Shown here piece after piece: positions 57,311 to 64,000 of a stretch of 64,000 bases of DNA (positions are counted from its first letter, which is position 1; every line of letters begins with the position of its first letter). Both the position numbers and the translations under genes were made by a program. Source of the stretch: Vreelandella sp042466685 (GTDB lineage: Bacteria > Pseudomonadota > Gammaproteobacteria > Pseudomonadales > Halomonadaceae); assembly GCF_042466685.1 (NCBI RefSeq), contig NZ_CP170448.1:186001-250000 (forward strand). The letters are read 5' to 3'. The notes below the pieces were generated by a model. That model worked only from the letters and a program-made list of their open reading frames with translations, was not told the DNA's origin and did no database searches.

Positions 57311-57934
57311 TCAGGGGCGTGACGTGACGACCGCTTCGGGGTTAGGCAGCATAGGGTCGTCGTCTGGTTCATCCATTTGGCTAAGCAAGTGTCCGCTGTA
57401 GGTTTTCAAGCGGGTGGGGCAGGCGTGTAAACGCTGCAGAAAATCGTCTATCGCGTTGTTATCGTCAAGCTCTGGGTCAAACCCTCCCAAGCGCTCTAGC
57501 CAGGCGCGTCTGACGGCAATATAGGGCGGGAAGATTAAAGCACTTGCTAATAAGCGCCGCAGGATGCGTTCCGACAGCGTTGGCCGGGTGAAGCCAATGA
57601 TCAAGGCATCAAGGGTATACGTGTTGAGCTGTGGGTAGAGTGCGCCCCAGAGGTCGGCAGATAGCGGCTTTTTCTGCAGCGCAATGATGAGCCACTCCGC
57701 TTGACTGGCAAACGCAGCTTTATTGAGGCGGGCACCCAGTGGCCGCGCTGGCGTAATCAGCGAGTGCGCATGGTAGCGCTGTTCAATAGCGCTGAGGCGC
57801 TCCTGGGCTTGAGTGGCTGTTACCAAAATAGGTAGTAAGTGATCGGCCACACCAGACTCACGTATGGATTTTAAGTGGCGTGGCAACATCTCACCCGTCA
57901 CCATGGCATCAACGATAAAGCAGACCGATCCCAT
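57311..57934 (-). CDS. Hypothetical protein with faint glycosyltransferase-2 character
   Basis: This 207-residue soluble protein (MGSVCFIVDAMVTGEMLPRHLKSI) has a GGAG ribosome site. A start like MGSVCFIVDAMVTGEMLPRHLKSI and the segment AVRRAWLERLGGFDPELDDNNAIDDFLQRL recall the acceptor-side region of family 2 glycosyltransferases, but no clear DxD motif is present. The call is tentative; it could be an inactive relative. It is convergent with the acyltransferase gene, a possible surface-sugar partner. Confidence 0.5.
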   Translation of the reverse strand: MGSVCFIVDAMVTGEMLPRHLKSIRESGVADHLLPILVTATQAQERLSAIEQRYHAHSLITPARPLGARLNKAAFASQAEWLIIALQKKPLSADLWGALYPQLNTYTLDALIIGFTRPTLSERILRRLLASALIFPPYIAVRRAWLERLGGFDPELDDNNAIDDFLQRLHACPTRLKTYSGHLLSQMDEPDDDPMLPNPEAVVTSRP

Positions 57935-58081
57935 TTGCCGACTCCATTTGTGAGCAAATCTATCAATTTGTAATTTATTGTAGTAGCTGGTTTATTTGAG
58001 TAGCAAGTAAAAAAACTTGCGAGCCAAAAAAGAGTGCTCAGCACATTGCCTGCACTACAAAAGAGCATTAATCGTTATTTT

Positions 58082-58098
58082 TGCTCTATTTTGGTGCG
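58082..58098 (+). promoter_or_regulatory. NtrC-like enhancer site upstream of glnA
   Basis: TGCTCTATTTTGGTGCG matches 14 of 17 positions of the enterobacterial NtrC site TGCACTATATTGGTGCA. It lies about 150 bases upstream of the sigma-54 promoter, a normal enhancer distance. The rest of the 532-base gap before glnA shows no gene; a 64-codon frame at 58181-58375 on the minus strand overlaps these signals. Confidence 0.7.
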
Positions 58099-58207
58099 GT
58101 ATGAGGTTTTTAGGCGACGCTTGAGGCCGTGTTTAACCGTTATGCGTCATCAAGAGGCATTTAAATCCATTTTTTATTATTTATAAAACAATCAGTTGTT
58201 GTTTTTT

Positions 58208-58224
58208 GATGCCATATTGGTGCA
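58208..58224 (+). promoter_or_regulatory. NtrC half-site next to the glnA promoter
   Basis: The right half ATATTGGTGCA matches the NtrC consensus exactly, the left half poorly. It ends five bases before the -24 element, so it may be a governor or repression site rather than an enhancer. Confidence 0.45.
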
Positions 58225-58228
58225 GTGT

Positions 58229-58244
58229 TGGCATGCTCTCTGCA
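58229..58244 (+). promoter_or_regulatory. Sigma-54 promoter of glnA
   Basis: TGGCAT-GCTCT-CTGCA has the invariant GG and GC separated by exactly ten bases, as in TGGCAC-N5-TTGCA. It lies about 220 bases before glnA, with NtrC-like sites upstream. Confidence 0.75.
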
Positions 58245-58466
58245 TTGTATTTGCAAGCGGCTAGCGTGTCGTAGGCATAACCCTTGCGGCGTGCTAAAAC
58301 AATAGCCGGTCTGAAATGCTCGCTGAGCGATTTGTTAAAAAAGTCAGGCAAACGTTGAGCGAACAAGAATGACAAACGTGCGGTTTAGCACGTATTTTGT
58401 CGAACAACACTTTTATCGGTAGCTTACTGTCGTTAGCTTTAAGCCACGCTCATACCGGAGGACACT

Positions 58467-59873
58467 ATGTCAGCCAAGACTCTCGCGCTAATTGAAGAAC
58501 ACGATGTTAAATGGGTAGACCTGCGTTTTACTGATACTCGCGGTAAAGAGCAGCACGTAACCGTGCCTGCCCGCGATGTTGACGAAGAATTCTTCGAGAA
58601 TGGTCAAATGTTTGATGGCTCTTCGATTGAAGGCTGGAAGGGCATTAACGAATCCGACATGATTCTGCGTCCGGAAGACGGTACGGGTTACCTAGACCCC
58701 TTCACAGAAGATGCGACGCTGGTGCTGCGCTGCGACATTATCGAGCCGGCCACTATGCAGGGCTACGATCGTGACCCGCGCTCTATTGCTAAGCGTGCAG
58801 AGGCTTACCTGCAATCAACTGGCCTGGGCGACACCGCTTTCTTTGGTCCTGAGCCTGAGTTCTTTATCTTTGATGAAGTGCATTGGAAGTCTGATATCCA
58901 GGGCTCCATGTACAAAATCACCTCTGATGAAGGCGCTTGGGCAACCGACAGTGTCGTTGAAGGCGGCAACCTGGGCCACCGTCCGCGTGTGAAAGGCGGC
59001 TACTTCCCGGTTCCTCCGGTCGATAGTTTCCACGATATCCGTGGAGCGATGTGTAATACCCTGGAAGCAATTGGTCAGACCGTTGAGGTTCACCACCACG
59101 AAGTTTCCAACGCAGGTCAGAACGAAATCGGCGTTAAATTCAACACGCTGGTGAAGAAAGCTGACGAAGTTCAGGAAATGAAGTACGTGATCCACAACGT
59201 GGCTCACGCCTACGGCAAAACCGCGACCTTTATGCCGAAGCCGCTGGTCGGTGATAACGGTTCGGGTATGCACGTTCACCAGTCGTTCTGGAAAGATGGT
59301 AACAACCAGTTCGCCGGTGATGAGTATGCTGGTCTGTCTGAAATGGCGCTGTTCTACATCGGTGGCATCATCAAGCACGCCCGCGCCCTGAACGCTTTCA
59401 CCAATGCTTCTACCAACTCGTACAAGCGTCTGGTGCCTGGCTTTGAAGCGCCGGTTATGCTGGCTTACAGTGCCCGCAACCGCTCGGCATCGATCCGTAT
59501 TCCTTACACTGCTAGCCCGAAAGGTAAGCGTGTTGAGGCGCGCTTCCCTGATCCGACTGCCAACCCCTACCTGGCGTTCTCTGCCATGTTGATGGCGGGT
59601 ATCGACGGTATCAAGAACAAGATCCACCCTGGCGATGCCATGGACAAAAACCTGTACGACCTGCCGCCAGAAGAAGGCAAGTCAGTACCGACTGTGGCGC
59701 ACAGCCTGGATCAGGCCCTGGAAGCCCTCGACGCTGACCGTGCCTTCCTGACTGAAGGTGGCGTGTTCACCGACGAGATGATCGATGCCTACATCGAACT
59801 CAAGATGGAAGAAGTGGAGCGTATTCGTATGACCACTCACCCCATCGAGTTTGATATGTACTACAGTTGTTAA
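58467..59873 (+). CDS. glnA: Glutamine synthetase, type I (GSI-beta)
   Basis: This enzyme makes glutamine from glutamate, ammonia and ATP and is the hub of nitrogen assimilation. It has 468 residues, as in E. coli, with MFDGSSIEGWKGI, NGSGMHVHQS and the adenylylation tyrosine at 397 in NLYDLPPEE, so it should be controlled by GlnE. GGAGG precedes the ATG. It is driven by a sigma-54/NtrC promoter and followed downstream by ntrBC. The stop lies in a 13-bp triple repeat. Confidence 0.98.
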   Translation: MSAKTLALIEEHDVKWVDLRFTDTRGKEQHVTVPARDVDEEFFENGQMFDGSSIEGWKGINESDMILRPEDGTGYLDPFTEDATLVLRCDIIEPATMQGYDRDPRSIAKRAEAYLQSTGLGDTAFFGPEPEFFIFDEVHWKSDIQGSMYKITSDEGAWATDSVVEGGNLGHRPRVKGGYFPVPPVDSFHDIRGAMCNTLEAIGQTVEVHHHEVSNAGQNEIGVKFNTLVKKADEVQEMKYVIHNVAHAYGKTATFMPKPLVGDNGSGMHVHQSFWKDGNNQFAGDEYAGLSEMALFYIGGIIKHARALNAFTNASTNSYKRLVPGFEAPVMLAYSARNRSASIRIPYTASPKGKRVEARFPDPTANPYLAFSAMLMAGIDGIKNKIHPGDAMDKNLYDLPPEEGKSVPTVAHSLDQALEALDADRAFLTEGGVFTDEMIDAYIELKMEEVERIRMTTHPIEFDMYYSC

Positions 59874-59900
59874 GTACAGCTGTTAAGCACAGCTGCTAAT
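59862..59900. repeat. Three tandem 13-bp repeats spanning the glnA stop codon
   Basis: TACAGTTGTTAAG (59862-59874), TACAGCTGTTAAG (59875-59887) and CACAGCTGCTAAT-C-type copy (59888-59900) follow head to tail. The first contains the glnA stop TAA (59871-59873); each copy repeats a TAA. Divergence again increases away from the gene. Confidence 0.92.
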
Positions 59901-59960
59901 CAGCGTTACTCGCCTTTGACTGTGACTATCAGTCAGGCGGTGGTAACAATGATTATTAAG

Positions 59961-59986
59961 AGAACCCCGCTACGGCGGGGTTTTTT
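59961..59986 (+). terminator. Intrinsic terminator after glnA
   Basis: AACCCCGC (59963-59970), loop TACG and GCGGGGTT (59975-59982) are followed by a run of T. The remaining roughly 400 bases to ntrB carry the NtrC site below and no gene. Confidence 0.92.
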
Positions 59987-60197
59987 GTTGGGGCTGAGGA
60001 GCACAGCGATGTGTTTTGGCTAACGGGGCTTCCCCTGGGCGGCACGCGCTTCAAGCGGAGCTACTCGATAGTTGTCAGCGTGTGCAGCACCGCACGGCAG
60101 CAGTGATGTTTACGGTTCCTTAAAAGCGCCTTTATAGACGCAATTAGCAAAGTGCTACCAGAAAAACAGCTCGACATACTCCTTTCCAAAACCTGAA

Positions 60198-60214
60198 TGC
60201 ACTAAAGTGGTGCA
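60198..60214 (+). promoter_or_regulatory. Perfect NtrC-type site upstream of ntrB
   Basis: TGCACTAAAGTGGTGCA is a near-ideal 17-bp NtrC palindrome (outer arms TGCAC/GTGCA). It lies 183 bases before the ntrB start chosen here. In E. coli such a site in front of glnL lets NtrC repress its own operon. Confidence 0.85.
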
Positions 60215-60228
60215 TTGACAGGGGCATT

Positions 60229-60244
60229 TGGCGCGACAAGTGCG
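60229..60244 (+). promoter_or_regulatory. Possible sigma-54 promoter of ntrBC
   Basis: TGGCGCGACAAGTGCG keeps GG and GC ten bases apart and the TGGC start. The NtrC site ends only 14 bases upstream, too close for ordinary enhancer action, so this may be coincidence. TTGACA at 60215-60220 could be a sigma-70 -35 element instead, but no good -10 lies 17 bases on. Confidence 0.35.
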
Positions 60245-60396
60245 CTAAAACGATCCACTCTCTTCCGCTGCGATGCCCGCAAGCCGTGCAAATGGGCGTG
60301 GGGGCGTAGTTGGCGCGCTTTTTGCAGTTCCCTCATGGAGCATCCACCTGTAGGTCTGTATCGGCGATGGAAGACGTGATTTTTCAGGACACCACT

Positions 60397-61455
60397 ATGC
60401 ACCAGCGTTTGATTGAGCATCTCACCACGGCGGTATTGCTGCTAGACGGCGAGCTGCGCGTGCGCTGGATGAACCCTGCTGCTGAAGCGCTGTTAGCCGT
60501 CAGCCTTAGCCGTGTTCACGGCATCAGCCTGGATACGCTACTGGGCGGGGATGAGAGCATTGACGATGTATTGGCCAAAGCGCGGGATGCGTTTCACCCT
60601 TATACCCAGCGCGAAGCGCGCATTACTCCGCTGAATAGTGAACCGCTGACGGTTGACTACACGGTGACGCCGTTATCTGACGATGAGCTGTTGCTGGAAG
60701 TAGAGCCACGGGATCGGTTGATGCAGATCTCCCGTGAAGAGGCGCTCACCACCCGCCAGGAGACCATCAAGGTGCTTGCCCGGGGGCTTGCTCACGAAGT
60801 CAAAAACCCCCTGGGTGGCATCCGCGGGGCGGCACAACTATTGGAGCGGGATCTAGATGACCCGGCGCTGCGCGAATATACCCATATCATCGTCGAGGAG
60901 GTGGATCGGCTGCGCGATTTGGTCGACTCCATGCTCGGCCCTAACCGCATTCTTAAGCATGAGCCGGTCAATATTCACAAAGTGCTCGAGCGGGTGCGGG
61001 CGCTGCTGATTGCCGAGCACCCTTGCGTGACGATTAGCCGTGATTACGATCCCAGCTTGCCCGACCTCTCCGGCGACGAGTCGCAAATGATTCAGGCGGT
61101 GCTCAACGTGGCCCGTAATGCGGTGCAGGCCATGAGCGACGCGCAAACACCGGAACCTTCTTTAATACTGCGTACCCGCGCTCGTCGCCAATTCACCCTG
61201 GGGGCTGAACGCCACCGGCTGGTCAGCGAAGTCGCCGTGGTCGATAACGGTCCAGGTATTCCCGCTGCGCTGCAGGAAACGCTGTTTTACCCCATGGTGT
61301 CGGGGCGCGCAGAGGGCAGTGGTCTTGGGCTCTCTATTGCCCAGTCGATATTGCACCAACATCAAGGGTTAATCGAATGCGACTCACGCCCTGGACACAC
61401 CGAATTTCGTTTACTGATTCCCATGGTTGTTAATTTCACCGGAGAAGCGTCATGA
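60397..61455 (+). CDS. ntrB: Nitrogen-regulation sensor kinase/phosphatase NtrB (GlnL)
   Basis: NtrB phosphorylates NtrC when nitrogen is short and, bound by PII, dephosphorylates it when nitrogen is plentiful. The ATG at 60397 with AGGAC upstream gives 352 residues; an ATG ten codons earlier (60367) is possible, and upstream in-frame sequence is unlikely. A PAS domain spans about 5-110, the phospho-histidine is His 133 in GLAHEVKNPLGG, and the ATPase boxes are NARNA-type (VARNAVQAM), DNGPGIP and GSGLGLSI. It overlaps ntrC as ATGA. Confidence 0.94.
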   Translation: MHQRLIEHLTTAVLLLDGELRVRWMNPAAEALLAVSLSRVHGISLDTLLGGDESIDDVLAKARDAFHPYTQREARITPLNSEPLTVDYTVTPLSDDELLLEVEPRDRLMQISREEALTTRQETIKVLARGLAHEVKNPLGGIRGAAQLLERDLDDPALREYTHIIVEEVDRLRDLVDSMLGPNRILKHEPVNIHKVLERVRALLIAEHPCVTISRDYDPSLPDLSGDESQMIQAVLNVARNAVQAMSDAQTPEPSLILRTRARRQFTLGAERHRLVSEVAVVDNGPGIPAALQETLFYPMVSGRAEGSGLGLSIAQSILHQHQGLIECDSRPGHTEFRLLIPMVVNFTGEAS

Positions 61456-62879
61456 CTGAGGCTGCACGTAATGATGTTGCGCGGGTGGTCATTGTCGATG
61501 ATGACCGCGCTATCCGCTGGGTGCTGGAGCGCGCCTTAGCGCAACCCGATCTGGACGTTGAGTGCATCGAGCGGGCCGACGTTGCCCTGCCCCGTTTGTT
61601 GGAAAGCCCGCCCGACGTGCTGGTCACCGATATTCGCATGCCGGGTATCGATGGGCTGGATCTTATGTCGCGGGTACGTGAGGCGCATCCCGACCTGCCG
61701 GTGATCGTGATGACCGCGCACTCTGACCTGGACAGCGCCGTGGCCTCTTATCAGGGCGGGGCGTTTGAGTACCTGCCCAAGCCGTTTGACGTAGACGAGG
61801 CCCTGGCGCTGGTGCGTCGCGCCGTGGCCCACGCCCGTGAACGCCAGCGTCCGGTTACCGTGCCGGAAGGGCTAAACGCCGAAATCATTGGTGAAGCGCC
61901 CGCTATGCAGGAGGTGTTTCGCGCTATTGGCCGCCTCTCTCACTCCCATATCACGGTGTTGATTAACGGGGAGTCGGGTACTGGTAAAGAGCGCGTTGCC
62001 CAGGCGCTTCACCAGCATAGCCCTCGGGCGGGGAAGCCGTTTATCGCCCTCAATATGGCGGCCATTCCCCGCGATTTGATTGAGTCCGAGCTGTTTGGCC
62101 ACGAAAAGGGCGCCTTTACCGGGGCCGCTCAGCAGCGCCAGGGACGCTTTGAGCAGGCCAATGGAGGCACGCTGTTTTTAGATGAAATTGGCGATATGCC
62201 GTCTGAAACCCAAACGCGCTTACTGCGGGTATTGGCTGATGGCGAGTTCTATCGTGTTGGTGGACATACGCCGGTCAAAGTGGACGTACGTATCATCGCC
62301 GCTACCCACCAAAACTTGGAAGTGTTGGTAGATGATGGCCGCTTCCGGGAGGATTTGTTTCACCGCCTAAACGTGATCCGCATCCATCTGCCCAAGCTTG
62401 CCGAGCGGCGGGAAGATATTCCCCGCTTAACTAGACACTTTTTAGCCGAAGCGGCGAAAGAGCTGACGACCGATATCAAGGTGCTGACCAGCGAAGCAGA
62501 GGCTCACCTAACGCGTTTGCCGTGGCCCGGCAACGTGCGCCAGTTAGAGAATATCTGTCGCTGGCTCACCGTCATGGCGTCGGGGCGGGAAATTCTGGTT
62601 GAAGATCTACCGCCGGAGCTGCGCTCCCCCAGCGCTTCGGAAAACAGCGCCCACGGCGATTGGCGCACGGCATTTCGTGACTGGGCGGATCACGCCCTGG
62701 CCGAAGGCCATACCCATTTGTTGGAAGAAGCGGTGCCCGACTTTGAGCGGATTCTGATCGAGACAGCGCTAAAACATACAGGCGGGCGCAAAGGCGAGGC
62801 CGCCGAGCTGCTAGGCTGGGGGCGCAATACGCTCACGCGCAAACTGAAAACATTGCTACCGGCTCTTGCTGACGAGTAA
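61452..62879 (+). CDS. ntrC: Nitrogen-regulation response regulator NtrC (GlnG)
   Basis: NtrC is the sigma-54 activator of nitrogen genes. It has 475 residues: receiver domain with acidic pocket VDDD (15-18) and phospho-acceptor Asp 60 (LVTDIRMPG), AAA+ domain with Walker A GESGTGKE and sigma-54-contacting GAFTGA, and a Fis-type helix-turn-helix at the C-terminus (KGEAAELLGWGRNTLTRKLK). It is translationally coupled to ntrB. NtrC-type sites stand before both glnA and ntrB. Confidence 0.97.
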   Translation: MTEAARNDVARVVIVDDDRAIRWVLERALAQPDLDVECIERADVALPRLLESPPDVLVTDIRMPGIDGLDLMSRVREAHPDLPVIVMTAHSDLDSAVASYQGGAFEYLPKPFDVDEALALVRRAVAHARERQRPVTVPEGLNAEIIGEAPAMQEVFRAIGRLSHSHITVLINGESGTGKERVAQALHQHSPRAGKPFIALNMAAIPRDLIESELFGHEKGAFTGAAQQRQGRFEQANGGTLFLDEIGDMPSETQTRLLRVLADGEFYRVGGHTPVKVDVRIIAATHQNLEVLVDDGRFREDLFHRLNVIRIHLPKLAERREDIPRLTRHFLAEAAKELTTDIKVLTSEAEAHLTRLPWPGNVRQLENICRWLTVMASGREILVEDLPPELRSPSASENSAHGDWRTAFRDWADHALAEGHTHLLEEAVPDFERILIETALKHTGGRKGEAAELLGWGRNTLTRKLKTLLPALADE

Positions 62880-62887
62880 GGGCGAGC

Positions 62888-62958
62888 AGCCTGTCTGGCT
62901 TAACGCTGATCTACTGCGAACCCTGCTTCTTGCTACGATCGGCCAAGCCAGACAGGCT
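62888..62958. repeat. 14-bp perfect inverted repeat with 43-base loop between ntrC and chaN
   Basis: AGCCTGTCTGGCTT (62888-62901) is repeated inverted as AAGCCAGACAGGCT (62945-62958), filling most of the 80-base gap between two convergent genes. No T-run follows either arm. It could form a long-loop hairpin at the 3' ends of both messages. Confidence 0.85.
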
Positions 62959-62959
62959 C

Positions 62960-63832
62960 CTAGTCGTCAGCGAGTATATATACCGCATCTGCTAGGGTGG
63001 GATCAGGCAAAGAGCAGTCGCTCATTTGCCAGGGCAGCAGGCTAATGGTGTCATTAACGCCCAAGGCGTTGAGCTGGTAGGCAACGCCTTCGTTATAGGC
63101 CACATGCCCTAGTCCCATTAAGCCCACCGCCAGGGCGCCGCCCTTCGTCGCCTCGGCCAGGCGCTGGGCCATGGCGGTATCCCAGGTGATCTGTGCTTGA
63201 ATAAAGCGCGACAGCGCTTCAGGGTCGCCGTCCATGGAGTGCTGGTTAAACACCTCGGTGAGCCTAGCGCGATAGCTGGCGTTGGCAGGCTGAGGAGGTG
63301 GGATTGCATGGCGCTCATCCGCGGGCACGCCCTCCCAGCCTTCATTAACCAGCCGCTGGCGCAGGTCGGGATCAATGTTAAGGGCGATCAGCGGGATTTG
63401 TGCCATCCGGGCAAACGCTAAAATCGGCATATAAAGCGCTGAATCAAACCCCCACGCCTCGTCCCATTGGGTCTGCTCCAGTAGCGCATTGTCATCTAAC
63501 TCACCGGCTATCCAGGCATCAAGCGCCGGTTGAGCGCTGCGCGGCAGCATCTCCAGGCCAATCACCAGATCGTCGCGCAGGGCATACAGCCCTGCCAAGG
63601 TGTGCAATTGCCAGCGGTGGTGGGCTTTTTCATCGTGCTGTTCACCGAGCAGTACCACTTGTTGCAGGGCCGCCGTCGGCAGCAGCGCACTACTGGTGAG
63701 TGGTTGCCCTTCTTGCCACCACTGCCCTGGGCTTGGGCAAGCCGCCAGCGTTACGCTGGGTAGCAGGCTTACAAGCGCTAGAGCCGCTAGCAAGCCATAG
63801 CGCTGTCTATTGCGGTTATTGTGTCGCTTCAA
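62960..63832 (-). CDS. ChaN-family lipoprotein
   Basis: ChaN proteins are outer-membrane-associated lipoproteins of the heme-uptake-like fold, sometimes binding heme pairs. The start proposed is TTG at 63832 (AGG five bases upstream), giving 290 residues with a basic N-terminus and a lipobox ending LAAC at about residue 31. The frame stays open to 63940, but that overlaps the upstream gene and adds unlikely sequence before the signal peptide. The conserved start of the domain is VLLGEQHDEKAHHRWQ. It overlaps the preceding gene by 17 bases. Confidence 0.8.
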   Translation of the reverse strand: MKRHNNRNRQRYGLLAALALVSLLPSVTLAACPSPGQWWQEGQPLTSSALLPTAALQQVVLLGEQHDEKAHHRWQLHTLAGLYALRDDLVIGLEMLPRSAQPALDAWIAGELDDNALLEQTQWDEAWGFDSALYMPILAFARMAQIPLIALNIDPDLRQRLVNEGWEGVPADERHAIPPPQPANASYRARLTEVFNQHSMDGDPEALSRFIQAQITWDTAMAQRLAEATKGGALAVGLMGLGHVAYNEGVAYQLNALGVNDTISLLPWQMSDCSLPDPTLADAVYILADD

Positions 63833-63989
63833 TGCGCCTGATCTCGGCAAGCAATGCTTCCGCTTCTTCAGTAAGGGTGGCATTGGCGCGCATATCGCCA
63901 TTACGTGAAGCCTCCATGGCGGCTTGAAGTTTGCGCTCATACTCTTGCTGCAGCTTCTTTTTTGGGTCGCGCTTAAACATGCCTAACAT
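63816..63989 (-). CDS. Small DUF6435-like protein
   Basis: The 57-residue frame starts MLGMFKRDPKKKLQQEYERK and ends AEIRRIEATQ; it is a single charged helical hairpin. The pattern F-K-x-DP-x-KKL-x-x-x-Y plus QAAMEASRNGDMRANATLTEEAE is that of the small DUF6435 proteins of marine gammaproteobacteria (recognised by pattern). Function is unknown. Its end overlaps chaN, so the two are coupled; the promoter lies beyond the window edge or in its last 11 bases. Confidence 0.8.
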   Translation of the reverse strand: MLGMFKRDPKKKLQQEYERKLQAAMEASRNGDMRANATLTEEAEALLAEIRRIEATQ

Positions 63990-64000
63990 GAGCAATCTCC

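Noticed and set aside
58181..58375. 64-codon minus-strand gene upstream of glnA
   Set aside because: It overlaps the NtrC half-site and sigma-54 promoter of glnA and has no ribosome site.
58815..59627. 270-codon frame antisense to glnA
   Set aside because: Shadow of glnA; no independent signals.
60003..60110. Third copy of the repeat seen beside the tRNA-Leu remnant
   Set aside because: On the reverse strand it shares GTGCGGTGCT and GCTGAC with the 54430-54470 sequence, but the match is short and gapped; it is too weak to call a repeat family from one window.

Overview
The window reads as a chromosome segment of a halophilic gammaproteobacterium, most probably a member of the Halomonadaceae (Halomonas-like). 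This is inferred from the gammaproteobacterial order of the transcription/translation genes, an acidic RpoA linker, and the surrounding accessory genes (NSS transporter, DUF6435-like gene, DoxX, ChaN). No species call is possible from sequence reading alone.

Layout. 1-2230: end of a LivG-like ABC ATPase gene and a sodium:neurotransmitter-symporter gene. 2228-6140: typA, divergent from birA-coaX (ATGA overlap). 6259-6937: tRNA-Tyr, -Gly, -Thr and -Trp, with no tuf copy between Thr and Trp. 7011-37920: secE-nusG-rplKAJL-rpoBC, rpsL-rpsG-fusA-tuf, the full S10 and spc operons to secY-rpmJ, and the alpha operon rpsM-K-D-rpoA-rplQ. The control signals are readable: near-consensus promoters before rpsL and rpsJ, an L10-type leader before rplJ, an attenuator-like hairpin between rplL and rpoB, a structured leader before rpsM, and strong terminators after tuf and rplQ.

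38186-48153 is ordinary accessory chromosome: a D,D-carboxypeptidase with SPOR domain, a DMT permease, trhP, ygiD, doxX, and a TPP-riboswitch-controlled thiM-thiE unit that runs into a LysR regulator. After these come a DUF6482-like gene, gloA, a small membrane protein and a double-cupin gene. 48308-50501 is a classic divergent ampC/ampR pair. 50523-53483 is a zinc uptake operon (49-aa membrane protein, znuC, znuB, znuA) behind a Zur-like box. 53622-57934 holds genes of unknown or weakly known function and a decayed tRNA-Leu between long direct repeats. 57935-62879 is the nitrogen cluster glnA ... ntrB-ntrC with NtrC and sigma-54 sites. 62960-63989 holds chaN and a DUF6435-like gene.

The most unusual signal is not a gene. 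Short, diverged tandem duplications repeatedly sit on or just past stop codons or in the following spacer: nusG 14 bp x2, rplL-rpoB spacer 15 bp x5, rpsL 14 bp x2, rpsG 15 bp x5, doxX 7 bp x13, glnA 13 bp x3. A hexamer array also builds the His-Asp tail of znuA. The repeat units are unrelated in sequence, so a shared process rather than a mobile element is suggested. No CRISPR array, prophage or insertion sequence was seen.
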